Source: Chryseobacterium gleum (GTDB taxonomy: Bacteria > Bacteroidota > Bacteroidia > Flavobacteriales_D > Sanyastnellaceae). Taken from it: a DNA stretch of 36,852 bases. The notes beneath the pieces are model-generated. The model was not told the origin of the DNA and ran no database searches. It saw nothing but the letters and a program-made list of their open reading frames with translations. Of this stretch, positions 19,101 to 28,673 are shown piece by piece. Within the stretch, counting starts at the first letter, position 1; each line of letters begins with the position of its first letter. The stretch lies in the NCBI GenBank assembly GCA_945869405.1, contig CAMBPD010000007.1, positions 1 to 36,852 of the forward strand. The letters are read 5' to 3'. The position numbers and the translations under genes were made by a program.

Positions 19101-19249
19101 ATGCCATATTGGACAACGTGACAGAAGCATGGGTGATAGATGCCGCAAATGCAAAAAAGGCCACTCTCGATCAACTTGAAAACCCTGCGCCTTCCGAGCC
19201 CTCTGTAAATGACGTCGAAATAGACCTGCAACCCAACCCGGAAAACTAG
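16154..19249 (+). CDS. large periplasmic or secreted TPR-repeat protein
   Basis: A 1031-residue protein with a signal peptide (MRTFLLIFTLLACVLTLDAQ); it has no lipobox cysteine at the cleavage site. Almost all the rest is tetratricopeptide-type helical hairpins, for example YREALELFDHEKYVAAKEKF near residue 31, AFFELATFNYQKKQYKKSIE near 109, and similar units to about residue 1000, with an acidic, Pro-rich end. TPR superhelices bind other proteins. The stop lies 13 bp before the start of an outer-membrane barrel gene, so the two are one operon. This large TPR plus barrel pairing is, from memory, common in Flavobacteriia but not functionally described. It is not an obvious match to the T9SS TPR lipoprotein SprE/PorW. 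An imperfect box TAATTTCA at 16119-16126 may be the promoter. Confidence 0.82.
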   Translation: MRTFLLIFTLLACVLTLDAQPPIALYDNTRLYREALELFDHEKYVAAKEKFQEFIALEKDPQHALRINSEYYSGICALYLFHKDAEYQLEQFVLDHPDSPWKKRAFFELATFNYQKKQYKKSIEWFKQVDERDLNAEEKNEMRYKRGHSLFETGDVSAARQDFFEVKKEESEFQKAAIYYYSHIAYEQNDLQVALDGFKKLEGDASFKSLAPYYITYIYYKQKNYDEVLNYGPGVLQQAESNSTKRVPEISRIIGDSHCMKKQYAEAIPFLETYHKAATSGDITREDHYQLAYAYQRSSQWEKAVTEYKRCTEGKDELHQKASYNLGECYLKIDQKEYARNAFSEAADMAVNADIQEDALFNYSKLAFELSYNPFHEAITAFEDYLNKYPTSKRRDEAYEFLLNVYMRTRNYEKALASLDKIQNKDNRVKEAYQVVAYNRGVELFQAEKFPDAEKFFDRVATYPVNPTVSADAKFWKAEISYRQNEHSKSVQRYNAFINEPGAYNSEFYGTAHYSQGYAYFKLANAEENDETAMAWYNNANTSFRKYIDGSHGKEAKKESDACARAGDCFYVNKNYSQAILYYDKSIALNKTGSEYAMYQKAMCYGYDGQPEKKSWVLKNLITESPDSKFEIDAKYEIAKTYLQQDRLAEAKPYFSDIMKNHTTSLYAKMSMRDMCLIYVKEGSTEQVKESWVAIKNKYQKDPVVCDAYQICKSVLIEDTEFQNDAVTICGASKNELEEDVYRKAVSYVQDGNCETGVTKLTDYLTKFQPAYHAVDASYFLANCFYDKNDFNKALEYCNFIIGQGSSNYREECLVMAATISYNNKDYSQALTHYRDLEQVAVSKNNVLEAQIGLMRCNYFLNEFADARMYADKVLINDATPEDIRYTALLWRGRILHINGSYDESITDLKEVVKRGGSAGAESKYLIASSYYSKEEFKSAETEIFQLIEKFSAFDEWKYKGFLLLIDVYISLKDYFQARATINAILDNVTEAWVIDAANAKKATLDQLENPAPSEPSVNDVEIDLQPNPEN

Positions 19250-19262
19250 AACCAACAACCGC

Positions 19263-21068
19263 ATGAAGCACATTCATATATCACTGGCACTAGCACTTTT
19301 CATCGGTGCTAGCGTGTCTATAGTGGCTCAAACCGACACCACGAAAACACTCGAGTACGACTTCCTCATTGAAGGCAACAGAAGGCTGTTTTTGCGCGAT
19401 GCAAACAAAATAACGGTATGGCCACAAACCAAAGACAGTGTGGTACAAATGACGCGTATTCAATATACGACCCTTCCCACGCCGACGGCCATAACCATAG
19501 AGCCTCGACTCATTCCTGCAGCGAAAATCAACGTTGAAGAAAAGTTGGGCTACCTCTACCGAGGTTACATAAAAGCTGGGTGGGGCAGCTACAATACGAC
19601 GCCTGTTGATTTCTACTACACCGATGGGCGGTCTAAAAAAGGAACCTATGGTGTGCACTATCAATTGCTCCGTGGCGATGGTGTGTCGCTAGATGATGCC
19701 GACAGTATACCTGACAGATACAGCAACAATAGCGCAGAAGCTTGGGGTAAGTGGTTCTTCAAAAAAACACAGCTACTCGGTAAATTCAATTGGGAACGCA
19801 ACGTGACGCATTGGTATGGCGTGGATCTGAAGAATGAATACGTCGGACCAGCGTTCGATAGTCTGCGTTTCGACCAACGCATGAATACCCTCGGGGGAGG
19901 TCTCTCTTACCTCAGCTATCAGCGCGACACAGGTGAGTTCAACTTCAATGCAGATTTAGGTCTTCGCAATACAACAGACATCAACAACAACTCGGAAACA
20001 CATTTCAACGTGCTCGCGCACGGACGAATGCTTAAAGACAGCACCCTTTACCAGGCCGATGTAGGGGTGAATTATAACTCATTCGATTTCTTCGGACCAA
20101 AGCTCACCGGAAGTGACCAGAATTACTACTCCCAAACAGGTCTCGACACCAATTTTGCAAACCGAAGTTCTGAAAACGCTATCATTAAAATTGTACCCTC
20201 GGCTAGCACCACTTGGAAAGGGTTAAGAGCCAAAGTGGGAGCTGGAATATACTTCGATGTGCGCGGCGAACAACGAGGCCATTTTTACCCCCTAGCCGAA
20301 GTTAGCTACAGCATTCTCGATGGAACGATTGTGCCCTTTGCCGGAATCAAGGGTAACATGGAGCCCACGACCTATCTTTCTCTCTACCGTCAGAATCCGT
20401 TCATTCAGAGTTTCCCGGCACTCGTCAACCTCAACAATAAGCTTGACGCATACGTGGGTGTGGGCGGAGCCATTTCGCAGTCGCTTAGCTACAAAGCCGG
20501 TTTTAACTACCGCAAGTATGGCAATTTTGCTTATTTCGTGAACGACAGCATAACCTCGGTGAGAGGCAACTACTACACATGGGGAAATGTATTCAGTGTT
20601 GTCTACGAAGACCTTACAAGCTACAACATCTATGGTGAGTTAGCTCTCTATTCCGGAGAAAAGTGGAAAGCCAACGCACGCGCTGACTTCTTCAAATACA
20701 CTACCGATTCTTCTACCCACGCATGGCACCAACCAGGCGTTCGCATCATGGCCAATGGGCAATACAACTTGAAAAACAAGTTTATCATTAGTACCGACAT
20801 CTTCTACATTGGATCGCGCTGGGCAAAATCTACCGTTCCTGTGTATGGCCATGAAGAGATTAACACCATCCAAAAAGCTGAACAAACAAGCTATGAATAC
20901 AAACTCAAAGGGTTCCTCGATGCCAATTTCAAGGTAGAATACCGCTACAACAAGCGCCTCTCGGCCTGGGTGCAACTCAACAACGCCTTTGGCTTAAAAT
21001 ACCAACGCTGGGGTGGGTATCCAGTGCAGCAGATAATGGCCACGTTGGGGGCTACGTATGCATTTTAG
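19263..21068 (+). CDS. outer-membrane beta-barrel protein paired with the TPR protein
   Basis: A 601-residue protein with a signal peptide (MKHIHISLALALFIGASVSI, cleaved near VAQ) and a long series of alternating amphipathic strands rich in Tyr, Trp, Asn and Gly (for example YRGYIKAGWGSYNTTPVDFY, SLSYKAGFNYRKYGNFAYF), ending in GATYAF with the C-terminal aromatic residue expected for Bam-assembled barrels. Databases often call such proteins TonB-dependent receptors, but I see no plug domain or TonB box, so a simple barrel is a safer name. A short N-terminal periplasmic segment (about residues 25-90) precedes the first strand. It sits 13 bp behind the TPR gene. Function unknown; a TPR-assisted transport or anchoring unit is inference. 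Confidence 0.8.
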   Translation: MKHIHISLALALFIGASVSIVAQTDTTKTLEYDFLIEGNRRLFLRDANKITVWPQTKDSVVQMTRIQYTTLPTPTAITIEPRLIPAAKINVEEKLGYLYRGYIKAGWGSYNTTPVDFYYTDGRSKKGTYGVHYQLLRGDGVSLDDADSIPDRYSNNSAEAWGKWFFKKTQLLGKFNWERNVTHWYGVDLKNEYVGPAFDSLRFDQRMNTLGGGLSYLSYQRDTGEFNFNADLGLRNTTDINNNSETHFNVLAHGRMLKDSTLYQADVGVNYNSFDFFGPKLTGSDQNYYSQTGLDTNFANRSSENAIIKIVPSASTTWKGLRAKVGAGIYFDVRGEQRGHFYPLAEVSYSILDGTIVPFAGIKGNMEPTTYLSLYRQNPFIQSFPALVNLNNKLDAYVGVGGAISQSLSYKAGFNYRKYGNFAYFVNDSITSVRGNYYTWGNVFSVVYEDLTSYNIYGELALYSGEKWKANARADFFKYTTDSSTHAWHQPGVRIMANGQYNLKNKFIISTDIFYIGSRWAKSTVPVYGHEEINTIQKAEQTSYEYKLKGFLDANFKVEYRYNKRLSAWVQLNNAFGLKYQRWGGYPVQQIMATLGATYAF

Positions 21069-21329
21069 GAGAAACGCACAAAGGAGGTATTAGCATTACG
21101 CCGAAGACTGTCGCAAAGTCCTCGCTACATGTAAGGGAAAATGACGACATAACCGTCCATTTTTCCTTTTCTGGCACAGTAAAAAACACGTTGTTTTCAA
21201 ACACGGGAAAAAGAGAATTGAAAATCGGCTCAAAACCCTTGTAAATCAACATCTCTCACCTGTTTGCCAATTGTGAAAAATTGCTCGTTTTTTCCCTTGT
21301 TTCCGTTTTCAAATCCTTCATGCTCGGCG

Positions 21330-21337
21330 TATATTCG
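21330..21337 (+). promoter_or_regulatory. candidate -7 box of gyrB
   Basis: TATATTCG, one mismatch to TAnnTTTG, has TTTC 19 nt upstream (21307-21310) as a possible -33 element. It gives gyrB a leader of roughly 85 nt, long for this window. Confidence 0.35.
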
Positions 21338-21347
21338 TGCACCTAAA

Positions 21348-21375
21348 AAAAACAACCTATAACACGGTTGTTTTT
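21348..21375 (+). terminator. terminator-like hairpin in the gyrB leader
   Basis: Arms AAAAACAACC and GGTTGTTTTT (10 bp) enclose an 8-nt loop and end in five T. If the upstream -7 box is right, the stem lies at the very 5' end of the gyrB mRNA, where it could attenuate or stabilise; otherwise it ends the upstream operon. Confidence 0.5.
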
Positions 21376-21408
21376 CCGGAGAAGAATCTCAATACAAATT
21401 CGTATTAA

Positions 21409-23382
<1,974 letters not shown>

Positions 23383-23384
23383 TC

Positions 23385-23447
23385 AGGTAATAGGTAATAG
23401 GTAATAGGTATTAGGTAATAGGTATTAGGTAATAGGTATTAGGTAGT
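23385..23447. repeat. 9-unit heptanucleotide tandem repeat behind gyrB
   Basis: Nine perfectly phased 7-bp units, AGGTAAT or AGGTATT with a last AGGTAGT. After three AGGTAAT units the two forms alternate, giving a 14-bp higher-order period. It starts 2 nt after the gyrB stop and lies before the terminator, so it would be transcribed. Microsatellite-like; copy number may vary. Confidence 0.9.
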
Positions 23448-23474
23448 GAATAATCTGCAATACTTAAGTCATTG

Positions 23475-23508
23475 AAAAAAAGGCTGCCTGGATTAGGCAG
23501 CCTTTTTT
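23475..23508. terminator. rho-independent terminator of gyrB
   Basis: AGGCTGCCT and AGGCAGCCT (9 bp, extended by A/T pairs) close over a 5-nt loop; T follows on the right and A on the left, so it can act on both strands. Confidence 0.88.
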
Positions 23509-23528
23509 ATGTCGACTTGTTGGTATAA

Positions 23529-23705
23529 TCAAAGCATGCCGCTTGCCTTCTTCAAATTCAAATCGGCAAGTAGGAAGTTATATAATGACTGCACCAAATT
23601 TGATTCCGCGTCCTTGAGTAGCTGCTCTGAACGATTCAACTCGCTCTGCAATAACGTACCAAGGCTAAGTATTGGTTTATTTGACAAACTCTCGACCCAC
23701 CACAT
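23529..23705 (-). pseudogene. C-terminal remnant of a TolC-family outer-membrane efflux protein
   Basis: A 58-codon frame on the minus strand, ATG 23705 to TGA 23529, whose last 48 residues (from PILSLGTLLQSELNRSEQLL, via QSLYNFLLADLNLKKASG, to the stop) look like the final coiled-coil repeat and C-terminus of an OEP/TolC efflux protein, where typical sequence is ...sLtdLLqaq..l..A..nL..A.ydyl.Ak.nLekA.G. The first 10 codons overlap the end of the methyltransferase gene in another frame and do not look TolC-like; an in-frame stop lies just above them. The simplest reading is a decayed efflux gene of which only the 3' end survives, joined to the methyltransferase gene. An alternative is a chance coiled-coil frame. 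Confidence 0.55.
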
Positions 23706-24441
23706 TGAGCACTTTGGTGTACTTCTTCAATGAGCGGAGAGTGATGAATACGGCGAACGACAAGGCTAGAGCAAGAAGCCAAAATGGAGAGATCAAATCC
23801 TTCCAAGTCGAAAATCCATAGTGCACATAATTCTTCATCGTATCGAGAAGTGCGAAAGAAAGAAAAACCGCAAAGAAGCCGTTGTATTCGCGTTTCATCA
23901 CATTGCGCATAGAAAAATCCACTCCCGATGATTTCCATTGCGACAAGCGGGGCCAAAATGCGGGAACCCTTTCCGACCAATCCAAATAGGTAGCTCCGAA
24001 TTTTTTACGCAAGAAAAACTCTTCCGCAAACATGATTCGCTCATAATAAACCCAAAAGAGCAACGAGCAAACCAAGGTAAACCACCAGTTTCCAACGTAG
24101 ATAATGATGCCCAGCCACATGAAGAAATTCCCCAAGTAGAGTGGATGACGAACCACCGAATAAATCCCATTTGTATTGAGCACTTCGGCTACCTGTCCTT
24201 CTTTGGTATTGCGGCCACTAGTGCCCATGGGAGTAAAGCCAATAGTGAGAGAGCGAATAAAGAGTCCGAACAATGAAACACCAATGCAAGCCCAAGCCCA
24301 AGTAGGGTCGAACATCGGCAGATGAACATCAGCCTCAAATAGAATTACCAATGCGGCCAGCACATAAAGGACGAGTGGTAGGAAACTACGCCAGCGAAAG
24401 AGCCAATTTCCCGAACGATCAAATTCTTCTATTAATGCCAT
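23677..24441 (-). CDS. membrane methyltransferase, isoprenylcysteine/phospholipid methyltransferase fold
   Basis: A 254-residue integral membrane protein. Helices lie near residues 17-36, 46-66, 105-140, 185-205 and 220-237. The ICMT/PEMT-type SAM-binding core is visible: TSGRNTKEGQ, then GIYSVVRHPLYLGNFFMWLG (the RHPxYxG motif), then an E-rich amphipathic stretch YYERIMFAEEFFLRKKFGATYLDW. Relatives methylate lipids or prenyl-cysteine; lipid A 1-phosphate O-methyltransferase (LmtA type) is one possible function, unproven. The C-terminal 70 residues with two more helices go beyond the minimal fold. The ATG follows a -7 box by 4 nt. A TolC-tail remnant overlaps its 3' end. Confidence 0.72.
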   Translation of the reverse strand: MALIEEFDRSGNWLFRWRSFLPLVLYVLAALVILFEADVHLPMFDPTWAWACIGVSLFGLFIRSLTIGFTPMGTSGRNTKEGQVAEVLNTNGIYSVVRHPLYLGNFFMWLGIIIYVGNWWFTLVCSLLFWVYYERIMFAEEFFLRKKFGATYLDWSERVPAFWPRLSQWKSSGVDFSMRNVMKREYNGFFAVFLSFALLDTMKNYVHYGFSTWKDLISPFWLLALALSFAVFITLRSLKKYTKVLNVVGREFVK

Positions 24442-24445
24442 GGGT

Positions 24446-24471
24446 CAAAAATAATGCGGAATAAGACCGCA
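24446..24471 (-). promoter_or_regulatory. -7 box of the methyltransferase gene merged with a terminator-like hairpin
   Basis: Minus strand TATTTTTG (24446-24453) is an exact TAnnTTTG match ending 4 nt before the ATG at 24441. Immediately upstream TGCGG and CCGCA form a short stem (24455-24471), so the same T-rich stretch could also end the response-regulator transcript. Confidence 0.5.
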
Positions 24472-24493
24472 AGACACCCTGCGAGCAAGAAGA

Positions 24494-25126
24494 CTAAAGC
24501 AGATTCTCCTTGAGAGCCTTACTCACCGCCCCTGCGAGGGAATGCACATGTAATTTTTCATAGATCTTGCGAACGTGGGCATTAACCGTATGAAACGAGA
24601 TGTTCTCTTTATCGGCAACCATCTTGTAACTCAAGCCATCGACAAGTAAACCAAGCACATTCTTTTCGCGATCTGTAAGCGCGTACTGATTATTGGTGAC
24701 TGGAGCCGATTGGAAAAATTTCAAGACCTTGAATGCCATGTTGGGCGACATCGGTGCACCACCCTGAACAACCTCACGAATGGCTAGAATAATTTTATCC
24801 GGATCAGATTTTTTGAGTAAATACCCTGACGCACCGGCCTTGATACTCTCAAAGAGATTGTCATCATCCTCAAAAACCGTCTGCATTAACACCATGACAT
24901 CCGGGAACTTTGACTTAATCTTTTTAACACCCTCAATACCATTGACATTGGGCATTTGAATATCCATCAAAACAACCATCGGCCTCGTTTCCTCGATGTT
25001 CTTTAAAACATGAGTGCAATCCTCAAATATGCCGACCAGTTCCATGTCTTCATACATTTCCAACAGGTAGCATAAACTATCGCGACGATCCTTACTATCA
25101 TCAAAAATGGCAACTCTAATCGACAT
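24494..25126 (-). CDS. NarL/LuxR-type response regulator
   Basis: A 210-residue two-domain regulator. The receiver domain (residues 1-120) has the acidic pair Asp9/Asp10, the phospho-acceptor Asp55 in VVLMDIQMPNVNG and the lysine in YLLKKSDP. The C-terminal LuxR-type helix-turn-helix (about residues 148-208) reads LTDREKNVLGLLVDGLSYKM and then ISFHTVNAHVRKIYEKLHVHS. It sits 48 bp downstream of the sensor kinase gene on the same strand, so the two form a two-component system. Phosphorylation would promote dimerisation and promoter binding. The target is unknown; the divergent outer-membrane-protein gene is the nearest candidate. Confidence 0.93.
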   Translation of the reverse strand: MSIRVAIFDDSKDRRDSLCYLLEMYEDMELVGIFEDCTHVLKNIEETRPMVVLMDIQMPNVNGIEGVKKIKSKFPDVMVLMQTVFEDDDNLFESIKAGASGYLLKKSDPDKIILAIREVVQGGAPMSPNMAFKVLKFFQSAPVTNNQYALTDREKNVLGLLVDGLSYKMVADKENISFHTVNAHVRKIYEKLHVHSLAGAVSKALKENLL

Positions 25127-25174
25127 ACGCGTTGTTTTTTATTTAATTAAGTGCACATTCAAATAGACAACAAA

Positions 25175-27025
25175 TCAACTGATATGGCTATCACTAATTG
25201 TAGCTATTTGCACCTCCAACTCCAGCCGTGTTCCATTTCCGGGCGACGTGTGTATGAAGAGCTTTCCATGCAATGATTCAGCGCGGCGACGCATGGTGGA
25301 AAGGCCGTTACCCCCGCTAGCTGTATCGATTTCAAATCCTACACCATTGTCGGCAATAGAAAGCACCAAAACCGGGCCTACTAGCCGAAGCATTACCGAA
25401 ACTTCTGATGCTCCGCTATACTTGGTAATATTATTAATAGCCTCCTTGAAGATGAGGTAGATGTTTCGACGAGCCAACATCGTCGGCTGAATATTCTCAG
25501 TATACGGGTCGATATCATATTCCACTTGAATATCCAACGGCGACAACACTTCCCTAGCCTGCGATTTCATGCGGAAAACAATACTCTCTACATTATCATT
25601 TCTGGGATTGATGGCCCAAACGATGTCGCTCATTCGATCCATAATCTCCGTACTACTTTGATTAATGCGCTCAATCAATCGAACAGCCTCAGCCGGATCA
25701 GCATGAAAGCGCTTCTGGGCCGCACCACTGTATATGCGAATACTCGATAACGAAGCCCCAATGTCATCGTGTAAGTCAGAAGCAATGCGATCGCGCTCGG
25801 CGGATACCGCAGCCATGCGATGCTCAAGTGCGCGCAGCTCAAATGCAATCTCATTTTTTCGAAGTTGCTCTTCGTATTCCAACTTCGAAATTCGCTGTCG
25901 CTGTCGGTAGTAATTAAAAAATATGACAATGAGAATGACCAATACAACCGTTAGAATACCGAGGATAATAGCGATGGTACTGCGCAATCGAATTTGATTC
26001 TTTTGAGACAAATCCTGTTCCTTAGCCAATACCAGACGCTGGTTCTTTTCATAGTAATCCTTCAGAATACCCAAGCGCTGATTCTGCTGTTTGTCGATGA
26101 GATTTTTCTGAAGCTGCTTCCACCTGCGGACCAGATCGGCACCACGGTCAAGGGCTCTCAAGGAGATGCAGATATCAGACGCCGCCTCCAAAAACTCACT
26201 CCGCGCGTAATCGGTATTCAGCGGATTCTGCAGCTCAATCATGCCCATATCCATCCAATGATAAACACTGTCCGACTTTCCGGCGGCATTGCTACACTTC
26301 ATAAGGGTGGTATACAGGGTGAGCACCAAATCGCTGTGGGCTGTTGACTCCACCTTAGCTAATCCGTAATGCGCATTCACCATCGAGCTATCGAATTCGC
26401 TCTTGTCCAACCAAGCCTCGGCCAGCATCCAAGAAATAATAGCCTCTCCCCTTACTTTCCCTCGCGCTTGAGCCTCCTCCATACCGAGCTGCGCATAATA
26501 AAAAGCGCTGTCGGGTATGTGCATCTTTAGAAAACACTCACCAGCGTTGGCAAGCACCTGGTAACGATAGCTCAAATATTCTCGCGTATGATCAATAGGT
26601 ATTAACGGAATTGCCCGTCTGAAATGGATCAAGGCTTCGTCGTACTTGTCAAGATTAATGAAGAATAATCCCAGAATATTTTCGATACTACCGATGAGGG
26701 TGTCATTGTGCATTGCCTCTGCCAATTCCAAACTTCGGTAGGCGCTATTAAGACCCTGATCAAACAAGGCATTGTAATACATGATTTCAGCTTCGTAGCT
26801 CAACAAGTAATACAAATCCAAATCAGTATAGCTGACATTGGTTTGAGCAAATGCTTCGTTTAAAACATGTCCAGCCGAATCGTAAGCGCTTACCGCCATG
26901 AACTCCGTGGCGCGGTCAATGACGGCACCCACCGATTCCGTCACATTCAACGGCCTGGTTTGCCCCATTGCCTCATACCAAAGCACAAAGAACAACATCA
27001 CAAGTATGATACTCACACGTTTCAT
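25175..27025 (-). CDS. TPR-type sensor histidine kinase (HisKA_3)
   Basis: A 616-residue kinase starting at ATG 27025 with a signal peptide (MKRVSIILVMLFFVLWYEAM). The periplasmic half (about residues 25-360) is made of TPR-like helical pairs, for example KYDEALIHFRRAIPLIPIDH. A transmembrane helix follows (STIAIILGILTVVLVILIVI), then a coiled coil and the HisKA_3 box RIASDLHDDIGASLSSIRI with the phospho-accepting histidine near residue 430. The ATPase domain has the N box IFKEAINNITKYS, G1 IADNGVGF and G2 NGLSTMRRRAESLHG. A further 13 codons upstream in the frame are less likely to be used. A TACCTTCG box lies 6 nt before the ATG. It is cotranscribed with the LuxR-type regulator; the sensed signal is unknown, probably a protein or envelope state read by the TPRs. 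Confidence 0.93.
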   Translation of the reverse strand: MKRVSIILVMLFFVLWYEAMGQTRPLNVTESVGAVIDRATEFMAVSAYDSAGHVLNEAFAQTNVSYTDLDLYYLLSYEAEIMYYNALFDQGLNSAYRSLELAEAMHNDTLIGSIENILGLFFINLDKYDEALIHFRRAIPLIPIDHTREYLSYRYQVLANAGECFLKMHIPDSAFYYAQLGMEEAQARGKVRGEAIISWMLAEAWLDKSEFDSSMVNAHYGLAKVESTAHSDLVLTLYTTLMKCSNAAGKSDSVYHWMDMGMIELQNPLNTDYARSEFLEAASDICISLRALDRGADLVRRWKQLQKNLIDKQQNQRLGILKDYYEKNQRLVLAKEQDLSQKNQIRLRSTIAIILGILTVVLVILIVIFFNYYRQRQRISKLEYEEQLRKNEIAFELRALEHRMAAVSAERDRIASDLHDDIGASLSSIRIYSGAAQKRFHADPAEAVRLIERINQSSTEIMDRMSDIVWAINPRNDNVESIVFRMKSQAREVLSPLDIQVEYDIDPYTENIQPTMLARRNIYLIFKEAINNITKYSGASEVSVMLRLVGPVLVLSIADNGVGFEIDTASGGNGLSTMRRRAESLHGKLFIHTSPGNGTRLELEVQIATISDSHIS

Positions 27026-27031
27026 AGTAGC

Positions 27032-27039
27032 CGAAGGTA
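27032..27039 (-). promoter_or_regulatory. candidate -7 box of the two-component operon
   Basis: Minus strand TACCTTCG, one mismatch to TAnnTTTG, lies 6 nt before the ATG at 27025, again predicting an almost leaderless transcript. Confidence 0.42.
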
Positions 27040-27121
27040 TAGTATCGTTATTTGAATCACGCAAAATGACAAATAATCGCTATAGATAACCAGTCACAAA
27101 TGTCCCTAGAATTGTAGCACA

Positions 27122-28627
27122 ATGAACATCCTCATCCGCACTATCCTTGGGTTCCTCGCCGGCCCCGGATCCATCTTATGGTATACAACACTTTTCGTTT
27201 TTCCTGCCTCAGCACAAACCGAGTCTACTGCATTTAACTTAACCGGAATGGCCGCATCTACGCCCTTTGCACGCGATTACCAGTCATTAACAATCAATCC
27301 TGCCAACCTCGATTTCGAAACCGGCTACGAACAGCGCAGCGCCCTTGGCTTGTTTGATTTTACGGCTTCTCTCCATACTGAACTTCTCACTAAGCAAGAG
27401 ATCTTTGACAATCTGCTCAAAAAGGAAAAGACACCATTGAGCTATGAACAACAACTCGATCAGATTGATAGACGGACTATGAAGCAATCGGCTGTTGATA
27501 TCGACTTCATGACCTTTGGCAACTCCATCCGAACGAAAAAATCCGGAACCTTTGCTTTTGGTATACGCAACCGTGTCGACTCTTACATGCAACTGGATCG
27601 GCAACTAACCGAGCTTATCTGGTTGGGAAATCAGTCATCCTATTTTGATTCACTTGTTATTGCCACCCAAAGCGGACGCGACAGCACAATCGCGCGTCCC
27701 GACCAGTTCAATCCCGACCAGTTCACAATCCTGCAGGCCTTTATCGCAGCGGACAGTGCACCCTCAGTAAAGGATATTTTAGGCGATTCTAAACTGGGCT
27801 TTACCTGGTATCGCGAGTTCGATGCAGCTTGGGGGAAACGCCTGCTACACAATAGACTCCTCGACTTTCACATCGGTATTGGCGCAAAATTCATGATCGG
27901 ACAAGGCATTATCGAGGTGGATGGTAAAACCGGAGAAGCATTCAGCTCACTCTCACCCATTTTCAAATTTGATTATTCACAACTGGAGAATGCTCCGGAC
28001 AACCCATCTGCGCTGGCAGAAAACGCCCCAAATCTCAAGCCCGTTGGCAAGGGCTTTGGTTTCGACTTAGGCGCCAGCTTGCTGGTGGTCGATCATTTCA
28101 TTATCAATGCCGCCATCAATGATATCGGCAAAATGAGGTGGGATGGTAACGTGTATGAATTAGCCGACGGTAAGCTTACCGATTTGGACGGCCCAGGTCT
28201 GGAGTCGCTCGATTTCACTTCCCCGTTAAATAATTTCGACGGACTAGATGCACTATTGATTTGGAAGGGTGCAGAAACAAGAACCACACAACTGAATACG
28301 ACGGCACGATTCGGTATCGGATACGAGCAGTTACAAAAGCTTCGCATTGGTTTTGACGTGGTCGCTCCGATGAACGACAACAGAGCCAATCTGCAGCGCG
28401 CCGTTTACAATGCCGGTGTAGAATTCACGCCGTGGCCGTGGCTGCATCTTCAATCGGGCTTCTCGTATGGTGGAAATTACGGCCCCCGCATGCCAGCAGG
28501 CATCTATTTTACAACCAACGAAGGAGCCTATGAGTTTGGAGTGGCCACGCGCGATCTTCTCACGTATTTCACCGATGAAAACCCGACACTTTCCATGGCT
28601 TTGGGATTCCTGAGATTCCGTTATTGA
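27122..28627 (+). CDS. outer-membrane barrel protein, DUF5723-like
   Basis: A 501-residue protein with a signal peptide ending near PASAQ (about residue 32). The start of the mature part, GMAASTPFARDYQSLTINPANLDF, is typical of the Bacteroidota family in which NPA-type residues precede a FadL/PorV-like barrel. Strand-like repeats follow (FDLGASLLVVDHFIINAAIN, LNTTARFGIGYEQLQKLRIG), ending in the aromatic LRFRY. This fits DUF5723-type outer-membrane proteins; the role is unknown. It is divergent from the two-component operon with a 96-bp spacer that must hold both promoters. An imperfect box TAGAATTG ends 7 nt before the ATG. The msrA start lies 46 bp downstream, so they may share a transcript. 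Confidence 0.78.
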   Translation: MNILIRTILGFLAGPGSILWYTTLFVFPASAQTESTAFNLTGMAASTPFARDYQSLTINPANLDFETGYEQRSALGLFDFTASLHTELLTKQEIFDNLLKKEKTPLSYEQQLDQIDRRTMKQSAVDIDFMTFGNSIRTKKSGTFAFGIRNRVDSYMQLDRQLTELIWLGNQSSYFDSLVIATQSGRDSTIARPDQFNPDQFTILQAFIAADSAPSVKDILGDSKLGFTWYREFDAAWGKRLLHNRLLDFHIGIGAKFMIGQGIIEVDGKTGEAFSSLSPIFKFDYSQLENAPDNPSALAENAPNLKPVGKGFGFDLGASLLVVDHFIINAAINDIGKMRWDGNVYELADGKLTDLDGPGLESLDFTSPLNNFDGLDALLIWKGAETRTTQLNTTARFGIGYEQLQKLRIGFDVVAPMNDNRANLQRAVYNAGVEFTPWPWLHLQSGFSYGGNYGPRMPAGIYFTTNEGAYEFGVATRDLLTYFTDENPTLSMALGFLRFRY

Positions 28628-28673
28628 CGCAAAACCAATGAACCTCATCTCGGCTTAGTTGTTTGAACTGCGT

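Noticed and set aside
21052-21252. 66-codon minus-strand frame between the barrel gene and gyrB
   Set aside because: It overlaps the barrel gene's end, has no promoter box and no recognisable protein character.
23385-23447. CRISPR array
   Set aside because: The units are 7 bp with no spacers and no cas genes nearby; it is a short tandem repeat.
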